DNA of 64,000 bases from Hwanghaeella sp965227365 (GTDB lineage: Bacteria; Pseudomonadota; Alphaproteobacteria; UBA8366; Aestuariispiraceae). Each line of letters opens with the position of its first letter. The stretch's first letter is position 1. The notes beneath the pieces were generated by a model. The model did not search any database, was not told the origin of the DNA, and saw only the letters and a program-made list of their open reading frames with translations. A program made the position numbers and the translations under genes. This document shows, piece by piece, positions 1-9,238 of this stretch. The DNA lies in contig NZ_OZ245754.1 of the NCBI RefSeq assembly GCF_965227365.1, positions 3,968,001-4,032,000 of the forward strand, in the 5' to 3' direction.

Positions 1-40
1 AACGCCCGACGGTAGTAGCGCCGCCCCTTATTACAATCAT

Positions 41-70
41 TTGTCAAATAACGGCGACGCCCTCTATAAA
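41..70 (+). promoter_or_regulatory. Putative sigma-70 promoter for the HflK/HflC-like pair
   Basis: TTGTCA at 41-46 and TATAAA at 65-70 are separated by 18 bases, a near-consensus housekeeping promoter in an AT-rich stretch just before the SPFH gene at 119. It is called from the pattern alone. Confidence 0.4.
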
Positions 71-118
71 CGGCACCCAGGGATTGAGCGAAAATGGATC
101 AACAAGGCTGCCTGACAG

Positions 119-1039
119 ATGCCGGATACTCGAGGCAAGGCCGAACCCCGCGCCGGGGCAAGAGCAGGACGGATCCTTTACAGATCGGGCCCGTTCTTGA
201 TTTTGGCGCTGATGGTGGGTTCGCTGTTTTACTGGCTGTCCGGCGGCTTCTTTCAGGTTCCCCCGGGCCAGGTCGGGATCAAATGGGTTCTCGGGACCGT
301 TGTCGGCACGTCGGAGGCAGGGCAGGACTTCAATATCCCCGTTCCGTTCGGCAAGGTCACCCTGCTACCTGAAAAACTGCAATTCGCAACACCGATCGGT
401 GATAGCGTCGCGAGGACGTCGGATGAGCCGGCAAACGATACCGGAACGCCCGAGGTGGAAAGTCTCTACTTCACAAGGGACGAAAACATGGCGGTGGTTG
501 GCGCGGTCGTGTTCTGGCGGATCGCCGATACTACTGCCTATTTCCAAGGGCTCGAAGACCCCGAGAATACAGTCTCATCCCTAACGGAGGCTGCGTTGCG
601 ACAGGCCATCGCTTCGGTTGACTTCCTGGACTTGATGTACCGCGAGCGAGGCAGAATACCCGACAAGGTCCAGCCCGCCGTTCAATCAACGCTGATCGGC
701 CTGAACGCCGGCATCGAGATCCTGGCGGTCCAGTTACAGAACATCGACTACCCGCCGGATGCGCAGAAGAGCATGCAGAATGTCGCAAATGCACGTCAGG
801 AATTCGAGCGTGGCTTGAACGAGTTGAACCAGAAAAAATTCGAACATTTGGAGCAAACAAAAAACAAGGCCCGTCAAATTGTCGAAACGGCACAAAAGAA
901 CGCCGATGAGCGGCTTCAGAAGGCAAAGCGCGATGTGCACGTGATGTCGTCCCTATATGCCGAATACCAGGCAAGCTCGGATGTAGTCGAACGGGCTGGT
1001 TACCTCGCCGCCATCCGCGAAATCATGGAAACACGGTAA
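119..1039 (+). CDS. HflK-like SPFH/band-7 membrane protein (paralogue)
   Basis: A 306-residue membrane-anchored SPFH protein. One transmembrane segment lies near residues 28-46, then a band-7 domain and a charged helical C-terminal region (about 200-290) rich in Glu, Lys and Gln. The motif VQLQNIDYPP resembles the VQLQKVDPP of the true HflK encoded at 3277. It lacks that protein's glycine-rich N-terminus. HflK-HflC complexes surround FtsH and modulate membrane proteolysis; whether this paralogue does so is inferred. It is 13 bases upstream of an HflC-like gene, so the two are probably co-transcribed and form a hetero-oligomer. The ribosome site before the ATG is weak, so the start is a little uncertain. 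Confidence 0.8.
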   Translation: MPDTRGKAEPRAGARAGRILYRSGPFLILALMVGSLFYWLSGGFFQVPPGQVGIKWVLGTVVGTSEAGQDFNIPVPFGKVTLLPEKLQFATPIGDSVARTSDEPANDTGTPEVESLYFTRDENMAVVGAVVFWRIADTTAYFQGLEDPENTVSSLTEAALRQAIASVDFLDLMYRERGRIPDKVQPAVQSTLIGLNAGIEILAVQLQNIDYPPDAQKSMQNVANARQEFERGLNELNQKKFEHLEQTKNKARQIVETAQKNADERLQKAKRDVHVMSSLYAEYQASSDVVERAGYLAAIREIMETR

Positions 1040-1052
1040 CGGGAACGGGACC

Positions 1053-1811
1053 ATGTTCACCAAGGTCGGCTATTTGCTCGTTCTCATCCTGCTAACCATG
1101 GTGCTGGTCGTGATGCATTACGGCTTCGTGGTGAATATTGGCGAAAGCGTCGTCGTCTACCGAGAAGGACAGGACCCCAAAGTATTCGGCAAACCCGGCG
1201 TCTCCTTCACGTTTCCCCAGCCTGACAGGCTTGAGCGCATCGACAACAAGATCCGAAGCCGATTGGGCGCTCCCACCGAATACTACACCAACGACCAGCG
1301 GGTTCTTATTGTTCGGACATTCGTTATCTACCGGAAGGCGTTTCCCGCCGCGGTCGCTGCCGCTTTGGACACTGCGGCGGAGGCGGCATTCATCGACGGC
1401 ACGGTCGAGCGCCACCTGAAAAAAGCGGTCGGAACGCGGGGCTTGTATAAGACTTTGGCCGGCGGTCTCGACGAGCTTGCCGCCACAGTCGAGGAAGAGG
1501 TAGCGAAGGATCTGGCCGCATCCTCAATCGAGGTCCTTGCCCTGCGCCTTCCTCTTATGACGATACCGGAGGAGAATCGCGCAGTCGTTGAGCGAAGAAT
1601 GGCAACGCGGCTGGACCAGGATCGGCGGAGGATACTGGCCGAACTCGAAATGGAACGGCGCAGGGTCGCGGTTCTCAATGCGAAAGCGGAGGAAACTCAC
1701 CTGCCTCCCGCGCAACGGGACGCAGATGTCATCCGGTTGAAATCGACGGTGCAGGCCAATGCTCTTTACCTGAACGTCCTGGAGGGAATGCCCGAGGTGT
1801 CTCTGGACTGA
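1053..1811 (+). CDS. HflC-like SPFH/band-7 membrane protein (paralogue)
   Basis: A 252-residue partner of the upstream HflK-like protein. A transmembrane segment at about residues 4-24 precedes a band-7 domain that begins with NIGESVVVYREG and contains FGKPGVSFTFP, equivalent to the EPGLNIKVPF region of the HflC encoded at 4471. It is about 40 residues shorter than that HflC and has a distinct helical tail. A GGGA ribosome site lies just before the ATG. It is convergent with the Mrp gene. The role is inferred from family and pairing. Confidence 0.78.
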   Translation: MFTKVGYLLVLILLTMVLVVMHYGFVVNIGESVVVYREGQDPKVFGKPGVSFTFPQPDRLERIDNKIRSRLGAPTEYYTNDQRVLIVRTFVIYRKAFPAAVAAALDTAAEAAFIDGTVERHLKKAVGTRGLYKTLAGGLDELAATVEEEVAKDLAASSIEVLALRLPLMTIPEENRAVVERRMATRLDQDRRRILAELEMERRRVAVLNAKAEETHLPPAQRDADVIRLKSTVQANALYLNVLEGMPEVSLD

Positions 1812-1812
1812 G

Positions 1813-1843
1813 GATCCGGCCGGCGACATCGCGCGGCCGGATC
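1813..1843. terminator. Inverted repeat between convergent genes
   Basis: GATCCGGCCG (1813-1822) and CGGCCGGATC (1834-1843) form a perfect 10-bp stem with an 11-base loop, right after the HflC-like stop codon and before the convergent Mrp stop. Neither side has a U-tract, so it may be a processing or Rho-assisted end, not a strong intrinsic terminator. Confidence 0.4.
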
Positions 1844-1874
1844 ACACGAGATTTCCATTACCGAATGACGATCG

Positions 1875-3008
1875 TCACTGGATCACGATCTTCGGGGCCG
1901 CGCGCGGGGCGTCCAGGGTTTGCCCGGAGAGCTTCTCCCAGACCGCCGTCGCGATCTTTTTGTAGACCGTGGCATGCGCGCCGTCCGGATCCGCCTCGAC
2001 GATCGGGTTGCCGCCATCCGCATGGGTACGGATCTCGATATCCAGCGGCACTTCGCCCAGGAAATCGACGCCCAGCTTGTCGGCCTCCGCCTTGGCGCCG
2101 CCATGGCCGAAAATATGCGCCTCATGGCCGCAATTCGGGCAGACATAGAGGCTCATATTCTCGATGATGCCGAGAACCGGCACATCAACCTTGCGGAACA
2201 TGTTCAGGCCCTTGCGCGCATCGATCAGGGCGATGTCCTGCGGCGTGGAAACGATGACCGCACCGGCCAGTGGCACGTTCTGGGCCATCGTCAACTGCGC
2301 GTCGCCGGTACCCGGCGGCATGTCCACGACCAGCACGTCCAGGTCGCCCCAGTTCACATCCGACAGCATCTGCTGCAGCGCGCCCATCACCATCGGACCG
2401 CGCCAGACGACCGGCTGGTCTTCCGCGACCAGAAAACCGATCGACATCGCCTTGATGCCGAAATTCTCCATCGGCTCCAGAATCTTGCCGTCCGGACTTT
2501 CCGGTCGACCGGAGATACCCAGCATGCGCGGCTGGCTGGGACCGAAGACATCCGCGTCCAACATGCCCACCTTCAGGCCGAGTTGCTTCAGCGCAAGCGC
2601 GAGGTTGACCGCCGTGGTCGATTTGCCGACACCGCCCTTGCCGCTGGCCACGGCGATGATATGCGCAACCCCGGCGGGTCCCGACTTTCGGCCCGGCCGC
2701 GGCGGTTGACCGGCGTCCTGCGCGGGGCCGCCCGCTGGTTTCGACGATTGCCCGGCCTTGCTTTCCGCGGTCAGTATCGCCGTAACGGACAAAACATTCG
2801 GCACGGCGTTTACCGCCGCTTCCGCGGCTTTGCGCACGTTTTCCATCTCGTCCGCACGGGCGGGATCGATTTCGATCGAGAACTGAACGTTCCGGTCCTT
2901 GACCGCCATGCCGGAAATCATTCCCAGGGCAATGAGGCTTTCACCGTCGCCCGGGACGATCACCGTCGCCAGTGCTTCCCGTACCTGCTGTTCCGTCACA
3001 TCCGCCAT
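1875..3008 (-). CDS. apbC: Mrp/ApbC family iron-sulfur cluster carrier ATPase
   Basis: A 377-residue P-loop protein. An N-terminal FeS_assembly_P (MIP18/DUF59) domain (about 1-80) is joined by a Gly/Pro-rich linker to a ParA/MinD-like NTPase domain with the deviant Walker A GKGGVGKST at about 123-131. The CPNC motif at 290-293 matches the CxxC that binds a bridging 4Fe-4S cluster in Mrp/Nbp35 proteins. The family carries Fe-S clusters to apoproteins in the cytoplasm. The ATG at 3008 is chosen over one 12 codons upstream because AAGGA sits just before it and MADVTEQQ fits the family start. Confidence 0.95.
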   Translation of the reverse strand: MADVTEQQVREALATVIVPGDGESLIALGMISGMAVKDRNVQFSIEIDPARADEMENVRKAAEAAVNAVPNVLSVTAILTAESKAGQSSKPAGGPAQDAGQPPRPGRKSGPAGVAHIIAVASGKGGVGKSTTAVNLALALKQLGLKVGMLDADVFGPSQPRMLGISGRPESPDGKILEPMENFGIKAMSIGFLVAEDQPVVWRGPMVMGALQQMLSDVNWGDLDVLVVDMPPGTGDAQLTMAQNVPLAGAVIVSTPQDIALIDARKGLNMFRKVDVPVLGIIENMSLYVCPNCGHEAHIFGHGGAKAEADKLGVDFLGEVPLDIEIRTHADGGNPIVEADPDGAHATVYKKIATAVWEKLSGQTLDAPRAAPKIVIQ

Positions 3009-3276
3009 GTCATGGTCCTTCCACTCGCCTTGAACGCTTCCCAAGTTGTGCCGGATCAGGTCGAAAGCCAGCCCAAACCGCTAACTTTTGCCGACTTTCC
3101 CGACCCGGGCCCTTTGCTATTCGGGATGACTGCACATATATGTTGCCCGCGATGCACGCAAAGAATTTGCGGGCCGATACGATGCTTTTCCCGAAAGCAC
3201 GGTTATTTGCCGTGTCGCCGGAGGGGCAATCGCCGGTCCGGACAATTGAGAAGAACGGCAAGGGAAGCAAGACGGT

Positions 3277-4455
3277 ATGCCTTGGCAGAATAATTCCGGT
3301 GGAGGTGGACCCTGGGGTGGTGGCGGTGGCCGCGGTTCCGGTGGCGGTGGCGGACAAAGCCCATGGGGACGCCCGTCGGGAAGCGGCGGCGGCGGCAATC
3401 GACCCCCGCCGGATGTCGAGGAAATGGTCCGCAAGGGGCAGGAGCGCCTGAAAGGCATGTTGCCCGGCGGCCTCGGCGGTAAGGGCGTCTTTTTCGTCGG
3501 CGCGCTGGTCGTTGCCGGTTGGCTTCTGACCGGTTTCTATCAGGTCGAGCCGAACGAACAGGGTGTCGAACTCGTTTTCGGCGAACTGTCCGAAACGACG
3601 GGCCCGGGCCTCAACTACAACTATCCGTCCCCGATCGGTACGGTGCTGAAGCCGCAGGTCACGGACGTCAACCAGGAACAGATCGGCTTCCGCGCCAGCG
3701 GTGGCGGAACGCGCGCCAGCAGCGTACGGGACGTGCCTGCGGAAAGCCTGATGCTGACCGGTGATGAAAACATCATCGACATCCAGGCCGTGGTGTTCTG
3801 GCAGATCAATGATGCCGGTGCATTCCTGTTCAATATCGACAGTCCGCAGGAAACGGTGCGAAACGCGGCGGAAGCGGCAATTCGCGAAGTGACCGGCAAG
3901 ACGGACTTCGAATTCGCCCGTACGGCCGGCCGCGGCAGGGTCGCGGCACAGGTCCAGGAACTGATCCAGTCGATCCTGGACGACTACAAGTCGGGTATTT
4001 CGATCACCAACGTGCAGCTGCAGAAGGTTGACCCGCCCTCAGCGGTTATCAACGCCTTCCGTGACGTTCAGGCCGCCCGCGCCGATGCGGAAAAGGCGAT
4101 CAACGAAGCGAACGCCTACATGAAGGAAGTCACGCAGCGCGCCGAGGGTCAGTCGCAGCAGATCACCCAGGCCGCCGAAGCCTACAAGCAGGAGCGGATC
4201 TCGGCCGCAACAGGTGACGCGCAACGCTTCCTGTCGATTTACAATGAGTATGTGAACGCCAAGGATGTGACCAAGCGTCGGATCTATCTGCAAACCATGG
4301 AAGAAATCCTGCGCAACATGGACAAGGTCCTGATCGAGAATCAGGACGGCGCGGGCGTTCTTCCCTATCTCCCCCTCGATAGGTTGACCGGTGATCGGGA
4401 ACGGCGTGTCACGCCGCCCAACCCGAATACCGTCGATGGCCTGACCGGTCAGTAA
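3277..4455 (+). CDS. hflK: HflK, FtsH protease modulator subunit
   Basis: A 392-residue membrane protein with the family's Gly-rich, Trp-containing N-terminus (1-45), a single transmembrane segment (about 70-87), a band-7/SPFH domain and a helical C-terminal region. With HflC it forms a large periplasm-facing assembly around FtsH and tunes degradation of membrane proteins. The stop lies 15 bases before hflC. The region 3009-3276 presumably carries the promoter, but I did not find a convincing one. Family and start are clear. Confidence 0.96.
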   Translation: MPWQNNSGGGGPWGGGGGRGSGGGGGQSPWGRPSGSGGGGNRPPPDVEEMVRKGQERLKGMLPGGLGGKGVFFVGALVVAGWLLTGFYQVEPNEQGVELVFGELSETTGPGLNYNYPSPIGTVLKPQVTDVNQEQIGFRASGGGTRASSVRDVPAESLMLTGDENIIDIQAVVFWQINDAGAFLFNIDSPQETVRNAAEAAIREVTGKTDFEFARTAGRGRVAAQVQELIQSILDDYKSGISITNVQLQKVDPPSAVINAFRDVQAARADAEKAINEANAYMKEVTQRAEGQSQQITQAAEAYKQERISAATGDAQRFLSIYNEYVNAKDVTKRRIYLQTMEEILRNMDKVLIENQDGAGVLPYLPLDRLTGDRERRVTPPNPNTVDGLTGQ

Positions 4456-4470
4456 GGGAGGAATGAGATC

Positions 4471-5358
4471 ATGAAGAACACCAGTGTAGTCGTAATCCTC
4501 GTTCTGCTGGCGGTAATGTTTGTCGTCGGTTCCTCGGCCCTTTTCACGGTCAACGAGACGGAGCAGGTCCTGGTCCGTCGTTTCGGTGAACCGACCCGGG
4601 TCATCAAGGAACCGGGCCTCAACATCAAGGTGCCCTTCGTCGATACGGCGACCTATTTCGACAAGCGGTTGCTGAACTTCGACGGCGATTCCCAGGAAAT
4701 CCCGACCAAGGACCAGAAGCAGTTGATCGTCGACGCATTCGCGCGTTACCGCATCGTCGACACCCTGCGCTTCTTCCAGTCGGTCGGCAGCGTTGCCGGC
4801 ATGGAGGCGCGCCTGCCCAACATCATCAACTCCGCCCTGCGTCAGGTGCTCGGTGAAGTCGACATGTCCAGGATTTTGACCGAGGAACGCGCGGTCCTGA
4901 TGCGTAAGAGCACCCAGGTCGCGACCGAAAACTCGAAGGAATTCGGGATCGAAGTCGTCGACGTTCGCATGAAGCGCGTGGACCTGCCGGACGAGAACAG
5001 TCAGGCCGTCTTCCGCCGCATGCAGACGAAGCGTGAAGAAGAGGCTCGCGACATCCGCGCCGGCGGTGACAGGGAATCCCGGACGATCCGCGCGAAGGCC
5101 GACCGTGACCAGCGCGTTATTCTGGCCGAAGCCCGCAAGACCGCGGAAATCCTTCGCGGTGAAGGCGACGCCCAGGCACAGGCGATTTACAACGACGCCT
5201 ATACCAAAGACCGCGAATTCTTCGACTTCTGGCGCTCGATGCAGGCACTGGAACGCGGTTTGGGCTCCGACTCGACGACCTATGTGGGGCCGCCGAGCGG
5301 CGACTTCTTCCGGTATTTTAATACCGAAAGCGGCACTCGGGAATTGAGCCGCGATTAA
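4471..5358 (+). CDS. hflC: HflC, FtsH protease modulator subunit
   Basis: A 295-residue SPFH protein of normal HflC length. It has an N-terminal transmembrane segment (about 5-25), a band-7 domain with EQVLVRRFGEP and EPGLNIKVPF, and a helical stretch ending in repeated Ala/Glu/Arg segments. It partners HflK in the HflKC-FtsH complex. A GGGAGG ribosome site precedes the ATG, and the gene is followed 18 bases later by a small DUF2065 gene, the usual proteobacterial order. Confidence 0.96.
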   Translation: MKNTSVVVILVLLAVMFVVGSSALFTVNETEQVLVRRFGEPTRVIKEPGLNIKVPFVDTATYFDKRLLNFDGDSQEIPTKDQKQLIVDAFARYRIVDTLRFFQSVGSVAGMEARLPNIINSALRQVLGEVDMSRILTEERAVLMRKSTQVATENSKEFGIEVVDVRMKRVDLPDENSQAVFRRMQTKREEEARDIRAGGDRESRTIRAKADRDQRVILAEARKTAEILRGEGDAQAQAIYNDAYTKDREFFDFWRSMQALERGLGSDSTTYVGPPSGDFFRYFNTESGTRELSRD

Positions 5359-5376
5359 AGTCTGCGTATCGGCCCC

Positions 5377-5574
5377 ATGGAGGACTTCCCCACGGCGTTG
5401 CTGACTGCCATCGGGCTGGTCCTTGTGATTGAGGGGCTCATGTATGCCGCCGCCCCCGAAGCGATGCGGCAGGCCATGCGGAAAATCTTGGAACTGGACC
5501 CGGCGCTTCTGCGCCGGGCCGGTGCCACCGCGGTCGCCATCGGCGTCTTTCTGGTCTGGCTCGCACGTGGCTGA
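5377..5574 (+). CDS. DUF2065 (YjeT-like) small inner-membrane protein
   Basis: A 65-residue protein with two hydrophobic segments (about 5-22 and 47-62) separated by a basic/acidic linker containing PEAMRQAMRKI. It matches the DUF2065/YjeT family commonly found just downstream of hflKC. Its function is unknown. Size, membrane topology and position are the basis for the call. It is likely in the hflKC operon. Confidence 0.85.
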   Translation: MEDFPTALLTAIGLVLVIEGLMYAAAPEAMRQAMRKILELDPALLRRAGATAVAIGVFLVWLARG

Positions 5575-5875
5575 CAGGTGCCCCGACCATACCAGCGCAC
5601 CGCAACACATATCCCTTTCGGAAAATCCCGACGAACCGTTTTCTTTAGGCCATATTTTTGCCACAGTTTGGGCAACATTATGGAATTATCCAATCCGGCA
5701 TTGCGTTCCGCACGTAGCAACCCACATCGGTTCCAGAACTTTGTTCGAAGGAGATTTTCGTGGACCGGCGTGCGATTTCTGCCTTTCGGGCACGTCTGTC
5801 CACCGGGTCGTGATTTCAACAGATCGCGGGTATCCGGTAGGGTGACCGCTTGATCTCTCTATAAGGAGGACAACC
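5575..5875. other. Intergenic region before degP
   Basis: About 300 bases lie between the DUF2065 gene and the protease gene. An SD-like AAGGAG (5748-5753) sits six bases before a GTG that opens a 17-codon reading frame (5760-5813). A GAACTT at 5736-5741 could be part of an extracytoplasmic-stress promoter, but I could not find a convincing -10 partner. No other structure was recognised. Confidence 0.4.
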
Positions 5876-7366
5876 GTGTACTCGGCCAAAGTGAAACATA
5901 TCCTCGCCCCGGCGAGATCAAAGGCCGTCTCGCTGGCGGTCGGCATGTTCGCCGTTACCTTCGTTGCCGTGGGGCTGGCGATCACCGGCGCGGGAAGCGC
6001 GGTGGCGCGGGGCGCCCCCGACAGTTTCGCAGATCTGGCAGAGAAACTTCTGCCTGCCGTCGTTAATATCCGAACGACCGCAACGGTGCAGGCCGGCGTT
6101 CATTCCGGTCCTGAATTCAACCTTCCCCCGGGTCTGGAAGAATTCTTCGAGCGCTTTAAGGAAGGTCAGCCGGAACAGCGCCGGCGGGCAACTTCGCTCG
6201 GTTCCGGCTTCATCATCGATGAAACCGGTTTCATCGTGACCAACAACCACGTGGTCAAGGATGCCGAGGAAATCTTCGTCGTCCTGCACGACGACTCGGA
6301 ACTGGAAGCGGAAATCGTCGGCATCGACGACAAGACCGACATCGCCGTCCTGAAGGTCAACCCGAAGAACCCGCTGCCGGCGGTTTCGTTTGGGGATTCC
6401 GACGCGGAACGCGTCGGTGACTGGGTAATCGCGATCGGTAACCCGTTGGGCTTCGGCGGCACCGTTACCGCCGGAATCGTTTCCGCGCGGGGCCGCGACA
6501 TCAATTCCGGACCGTACGACAACTACATCCAGACCGATGCGCCCATCAACAAGGGCAATTCCGGCGGCCCGCTGTTCAATATGGAAGGCGAAGTGATCGG
6601 CATTAACACGGCCATCTTCTCCCCCAACGGCGGTTCGATCGGAATTGGTTTCGCCATCCCCTCGAACCTCGCCAGCAAGGTGGTGTCGCAGCTTCGCGAA
6701 TACGGTACGACCCGCCGTGGGTGGTTGGGTGTGACCATCCAGCAGGTGACCGACGAAATCGCCGACAGCATGGGTCTTCCCGAAGCGTCCGGCGCGCTTG
6801 TCTCCACCGTTCACGAGGACAGCCCCGCCGCCGCGGCCGGCATCCAGACCGGTGACGTGATCACCACGTTCAACGGTCAGAAGGTCCCGAATTCCCGCCG
6901 CCTGCCGCGCATGGTTGCGGACTCCTCCGTGGGCGACACCGTCCCGGTCGAGGTCTGGCGCAATGGCGAAAAGGTCGCGCTGAACGTCCAGTTGGGTCAA
7001 TTGGAGAAGGTCGATCTCGCCTCTCTGCGCGGCGCACCGCAGCAGGACCAGGAAACGCCGCGGTCTCTGGAATCTCTCGGCTTGGCGCTGGCGCCGATCG
7101 GCAGTGCCGTTCGCCAGGAATTCGGTCTGACCGACGATGTGGAGGGTGTTGTCATCACCAAGGTCGATCCGTCCAGCGACGCCGCAGAAAAACAGTTGCG
7201 GCCGGGCAATGTGATCGTCGAGGTGAACCAGGAGAAGGTTTCCTCCCCCGATGACATCGCAAAGCAGATCGAAGCCTCCAAGGCGGCCGGCAAGAAATCC
7301 GTGCTGATGCTGATTAATCAGAACGGCGCGCTCCGCTTTGAAGCGGTCCGCTTCAAGGACGGTTGA
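5876..7366 (+). CDS. degP: DegP/HtrA-type periplasmic serine protease (Do family)
   Basis: A 496-residue Do-like protease. An N-terminal signal/anchor (about 16-40) precedes a trypsin-like domain with His125 (TNNHVV), Asp155 (KTDIAVLK) and Ser229 (GNSGGP), then two PDZ domains (about 285-375 and 400-490). It degrades or refolds damaged periplasmic proteins. The GTG start is supported by AAGGAGGA at 5863-5870. It lies behind hflKC, as in many alphaproteobacteria, which groups membrane and envelope quality control. A strong terminator follows. Confidence 0.95.
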   Translation: MYSAKVKHILAPARSKAVSLAVGMFAVTFVAVGLAITGAGSAVARGAPDSFADLAEKLLPAVVNIRTTATVQAGVHSGPEFNLPPGLEEFFERFKEGQPEQRRRATSLGSGFIIDETGFIVTNNHVVKDAEEIFVVLHDDSELEAEIVGIDDKTDIAVLKVNPKNPLPAVSFGDSDAERVGDWVIAIGNPLGFGGTVTAGIVSARGRDINSGPYDNYIQTDAPINKGNSGGPLFNMEGEVIGINTAIFSPNGGSIGIGFAIPSNLASKVVSQLREYGTTRRGWLGVTIQQVTDEIADSMGLPEASGALVSTVHEDSPAAAAGIQTGDVITTFNGQKVPNSRRLPRMVADSSVGDTVPVEVWRNGEKVALNVQLGQLEKVDLASLRGAPQQDQETPRSLESLGLALAPIGSAVRQEFGLTDDVEGVVITKVDPSSDAAEKQLRPGNVIVEVNQEKVSSPDDIAKQIEASKAAGKKSVLMLINQNGALRFEAVRFKDG

Positions 7367-7396
7367 TCGGCTCGTCCGACAGCCCTGAAGAAAGAA

Positions 7397-7425
7397 AAGC
7401 CCCGGCCTTGGCCGGGGCTTTTTTC
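7397..7425 (+). terminator. Rho-independent terminator after degP
   Basis: AAGCCCCGGC (7397-7406) pairs with GCCGGGGCTT (7411-7420) around a CTTG loop and is followed by a run of T. Confidence 0.9.
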
Positions 7426-7477
7426 TGTTTCACATCCCAAGGATGACTCACACTCCGGAATGGACGGGGGACGCGTC

Positions 7478-8278
7478 TTACGCGGATTGCCCGTCCAGCC
7501 AGCGGCGCAGGATGTCATTGAACTGCGCAGGATCCTGGACATTGCAGAGATGGGCGGCACCCTTCACCGTCTCCAGCGTGGAGCCCGGCAGATTTTCATG
7601 GATGACATCTGACATGGCCGGCGGCAGGGCCGGGTCCACTTCGCCCGGGATAATAATCGTCGGCGTCTTTATGCCGGCCAATTGGCCGGTGTAGTTCAGG
7701 CGCGAAATCGCCTCGCAGCAACGCGAATACCCGACCACGGAGGTATTCACGATCATCGCGCGAACCTCGGCCACACGGGCCGGATTGGCGGCGATCCAGG
7801 TATCGGTAAACCAACGCTGGACGGTGACGTCGCCCATCGCTTCCATGCCCTTTTCCTTGACGGTCGCGATCCGGTCGACCCAGGTCTGGTGCATTTCTTG
7901 CGGAATGGCGCTGCTCGTGGCGCAAAGCGCCAGCGACTTGAAAGCATCGGGATGATAGATGCCGACCGCCTGGCCGGTCATACCGCCGATGGACAGGCCG
8001 CAGAAATGGCCGCCCGTGAAACCGAGCTCGCCGGCAAGCGCCACGACGTCGTCTGCCAGCGTCTTGATTTCGATCGGCTCGTCCTTGGCCTCGCTCTTTC
8101 CATGGCCGCGACGGTCATAGCGCAGGATCCGGTATTTGTCGGTCAGCGCCGCGATCTGCTCGTCCCACATGTGCAGGTCCGTCGCCAGCGAGTTGCAAAA
8201 GACCAAGGGTATGCCGTTTTCCGGCCCGTCGATCCTGTAGTGCAGCCGCACGCCGTTGGCTGTTACATCGCCTTCCAT
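7478..8278 (-). CDS. pcaD: Alpha/beta hydrolase, 3-oxoadipate enol-lactonase-like
   Basis: A 266-residue alpha/beta hydrolase with nucleophile Ser96 in GLSIGG, acid Asp215 (PGEVDPALP) and His243 (AAHLCNVQ). Length and motifs fit the PcaD family, which hydrolyses 3-oxoadipate enol-lactone in the beta-ketoadipate pathway. No other pca gene is nearby; serB lies upstream on the same strand, so the true substrate may differ. The family call is firm and the substrate is inferred. Confidence 0.75.
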   Translation of the reverse strand: MEGDVTANGVRLHYRIDGPENGIPLVFCNSLATDLHMWDEQIAALTDKYRILRYDRRGHGKSEAKDEPIEIKTLADDVVALAGELGFTGGHFCGLSIGGMTGQAVGIYHPDAFKSLALCATSSAIPQEMHQTWVDRIATVKEKGMEAMGDVTVQRWFTDTWIAANPARVAEVRAMIVNTSVVGYSRCCEAISRLNYTGQLAGIKTPTIIIPGEVDPALPPAMSDVIHENLPGSTLETVKGAAHLCNVQDPAQFNDILRRWLDGQSA

Positions 8279-8350
8279 TTCCGCGTCTCCCCATATTCGA
8301 ATTCAATTGGAGCGGGGAGAGTAGACAGAAGCCGGCGGACGGGGAAGGGG

Positions 8351-9238
8351 TCAGGCCCCGGCAAACTCGTCCCGACTATATCCCTGGTAGAAAAGCAGTG
8401 TGGAAAGGTCCGTATGATCGATCCGGAACGCGGCTTCCGCGCGCACGATGGGCTTGCCGTAATAGGCCACGCCCAAACCGGTTGCACGCAGCATGTCGAG
8501 GTCGTTCGCCCCGTCGCCGACCGCACACGCATCTTCCAAGCCGACATTCTGCCTTTCGCAGAGTTCGCGAACCGTTATGAGCTTGGTATCACGGGCGACG
8601 ATCGGTTCCGCGACCTTGCCGGTCAGCGTACCGTCATCGATTTCCAGAATGTTCGCGCGGTGTTCATGGAAGCCCAGTTCAGCATGGACGGTTTCCGTGG
8701 TGAAGGTGAAACCGCCGGAAACAAGGGCGCAATAGGCGCCATTGGCGCGCATCGTTGCCACCGCAACCTTGCCGCCCGGTGTATAGGTGACCTGGTTCAT
8801 GACGGTTTCGATCGCATGATCCGCCGGATACCCGGCCAGCATCGCGACCCGTTCCCGCAGCGCGGCCGCAAAATCCAGTTCGCCGTTCATCGACCGTCTG
8901 GTGATTTCCGCGATCGCCTCGCCCAATCCCAGTTCCGCCGCCAGCGTGTCCAGCGTTTCGATCTCGATCATGGTCGAATCCATGTCCGCGACCAGAACCG
9001 CTTTCCGACGGGCCCCGAGGAAGGTCACCGCCCAATCCAGGTCCTCGAAATCCAGGACCGACCGAATGCGGCCGGGATCGACCGCCTCAAAGGGGATATC
9101 GGCGGCCTTGCCCGGCTGCAGCCAGGTCGGGGCGTCCGGCGAGGCGCCGAGATTGTCCAGCGCGGCCTGCGCTTCGGAAAGATCGGTCTCGCCCAAGGGG
9201 CGGGATGCCGGGGCGACAAGTGTCAGATATGCGTTCAT
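8351..9238 (-). CDS. serB: Phosphoserine phosphatase SerB
   Basis: A 295-residue HAD-superfamily enzyme with the DMDST nucleophile motif (Asp85, Asp87) and a C-terminal GDGANDLDM. It hydrolyses O-phosphoserine in the last step of serine synthesis. The N-terminal roughly 75 residues form the regulatory-type extension seen in SerB. The ATG at 9238 is preferred to one 38 codons upstream because AGGAC precedes it and MNAYLTLV starts the conserved region. It is divergent from ytoQ. Confidence 0.93.
   Translation of the reverse strand: MNAYLTLVAPASRPLGETDLSEAQAALDNLGASPDAPTWLQPGKAADIPFEAVDPGRIRSVLDFEDLDWAVTFLGARRKAVLVADMDSTMIEIETLDTLAAELGLGEAIAEITRRSMNGELDFAAALRERVAMLAGYPADHAIETVMNQVTYTPGGKVAVATMRANGAYCALVSGGFTFTTETVHAELGFHEHRANILEIDDGTLTGKVAEPIVARDTKLITVRELCERQNVGLEDACAVGDGANDLDMLRATGLGVAYYGKPIVRAEAAFRIDHTDLSTLLFYQGYSRDEFAGA

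Noticed and set aside
1920..3293. Long plus-strand frame (457 codons) opposite the Mrp gene
   Set aside because: It is the antisense shadow of a clearly conserved protein and is rich in His, Arg and Asp as such shadows are.
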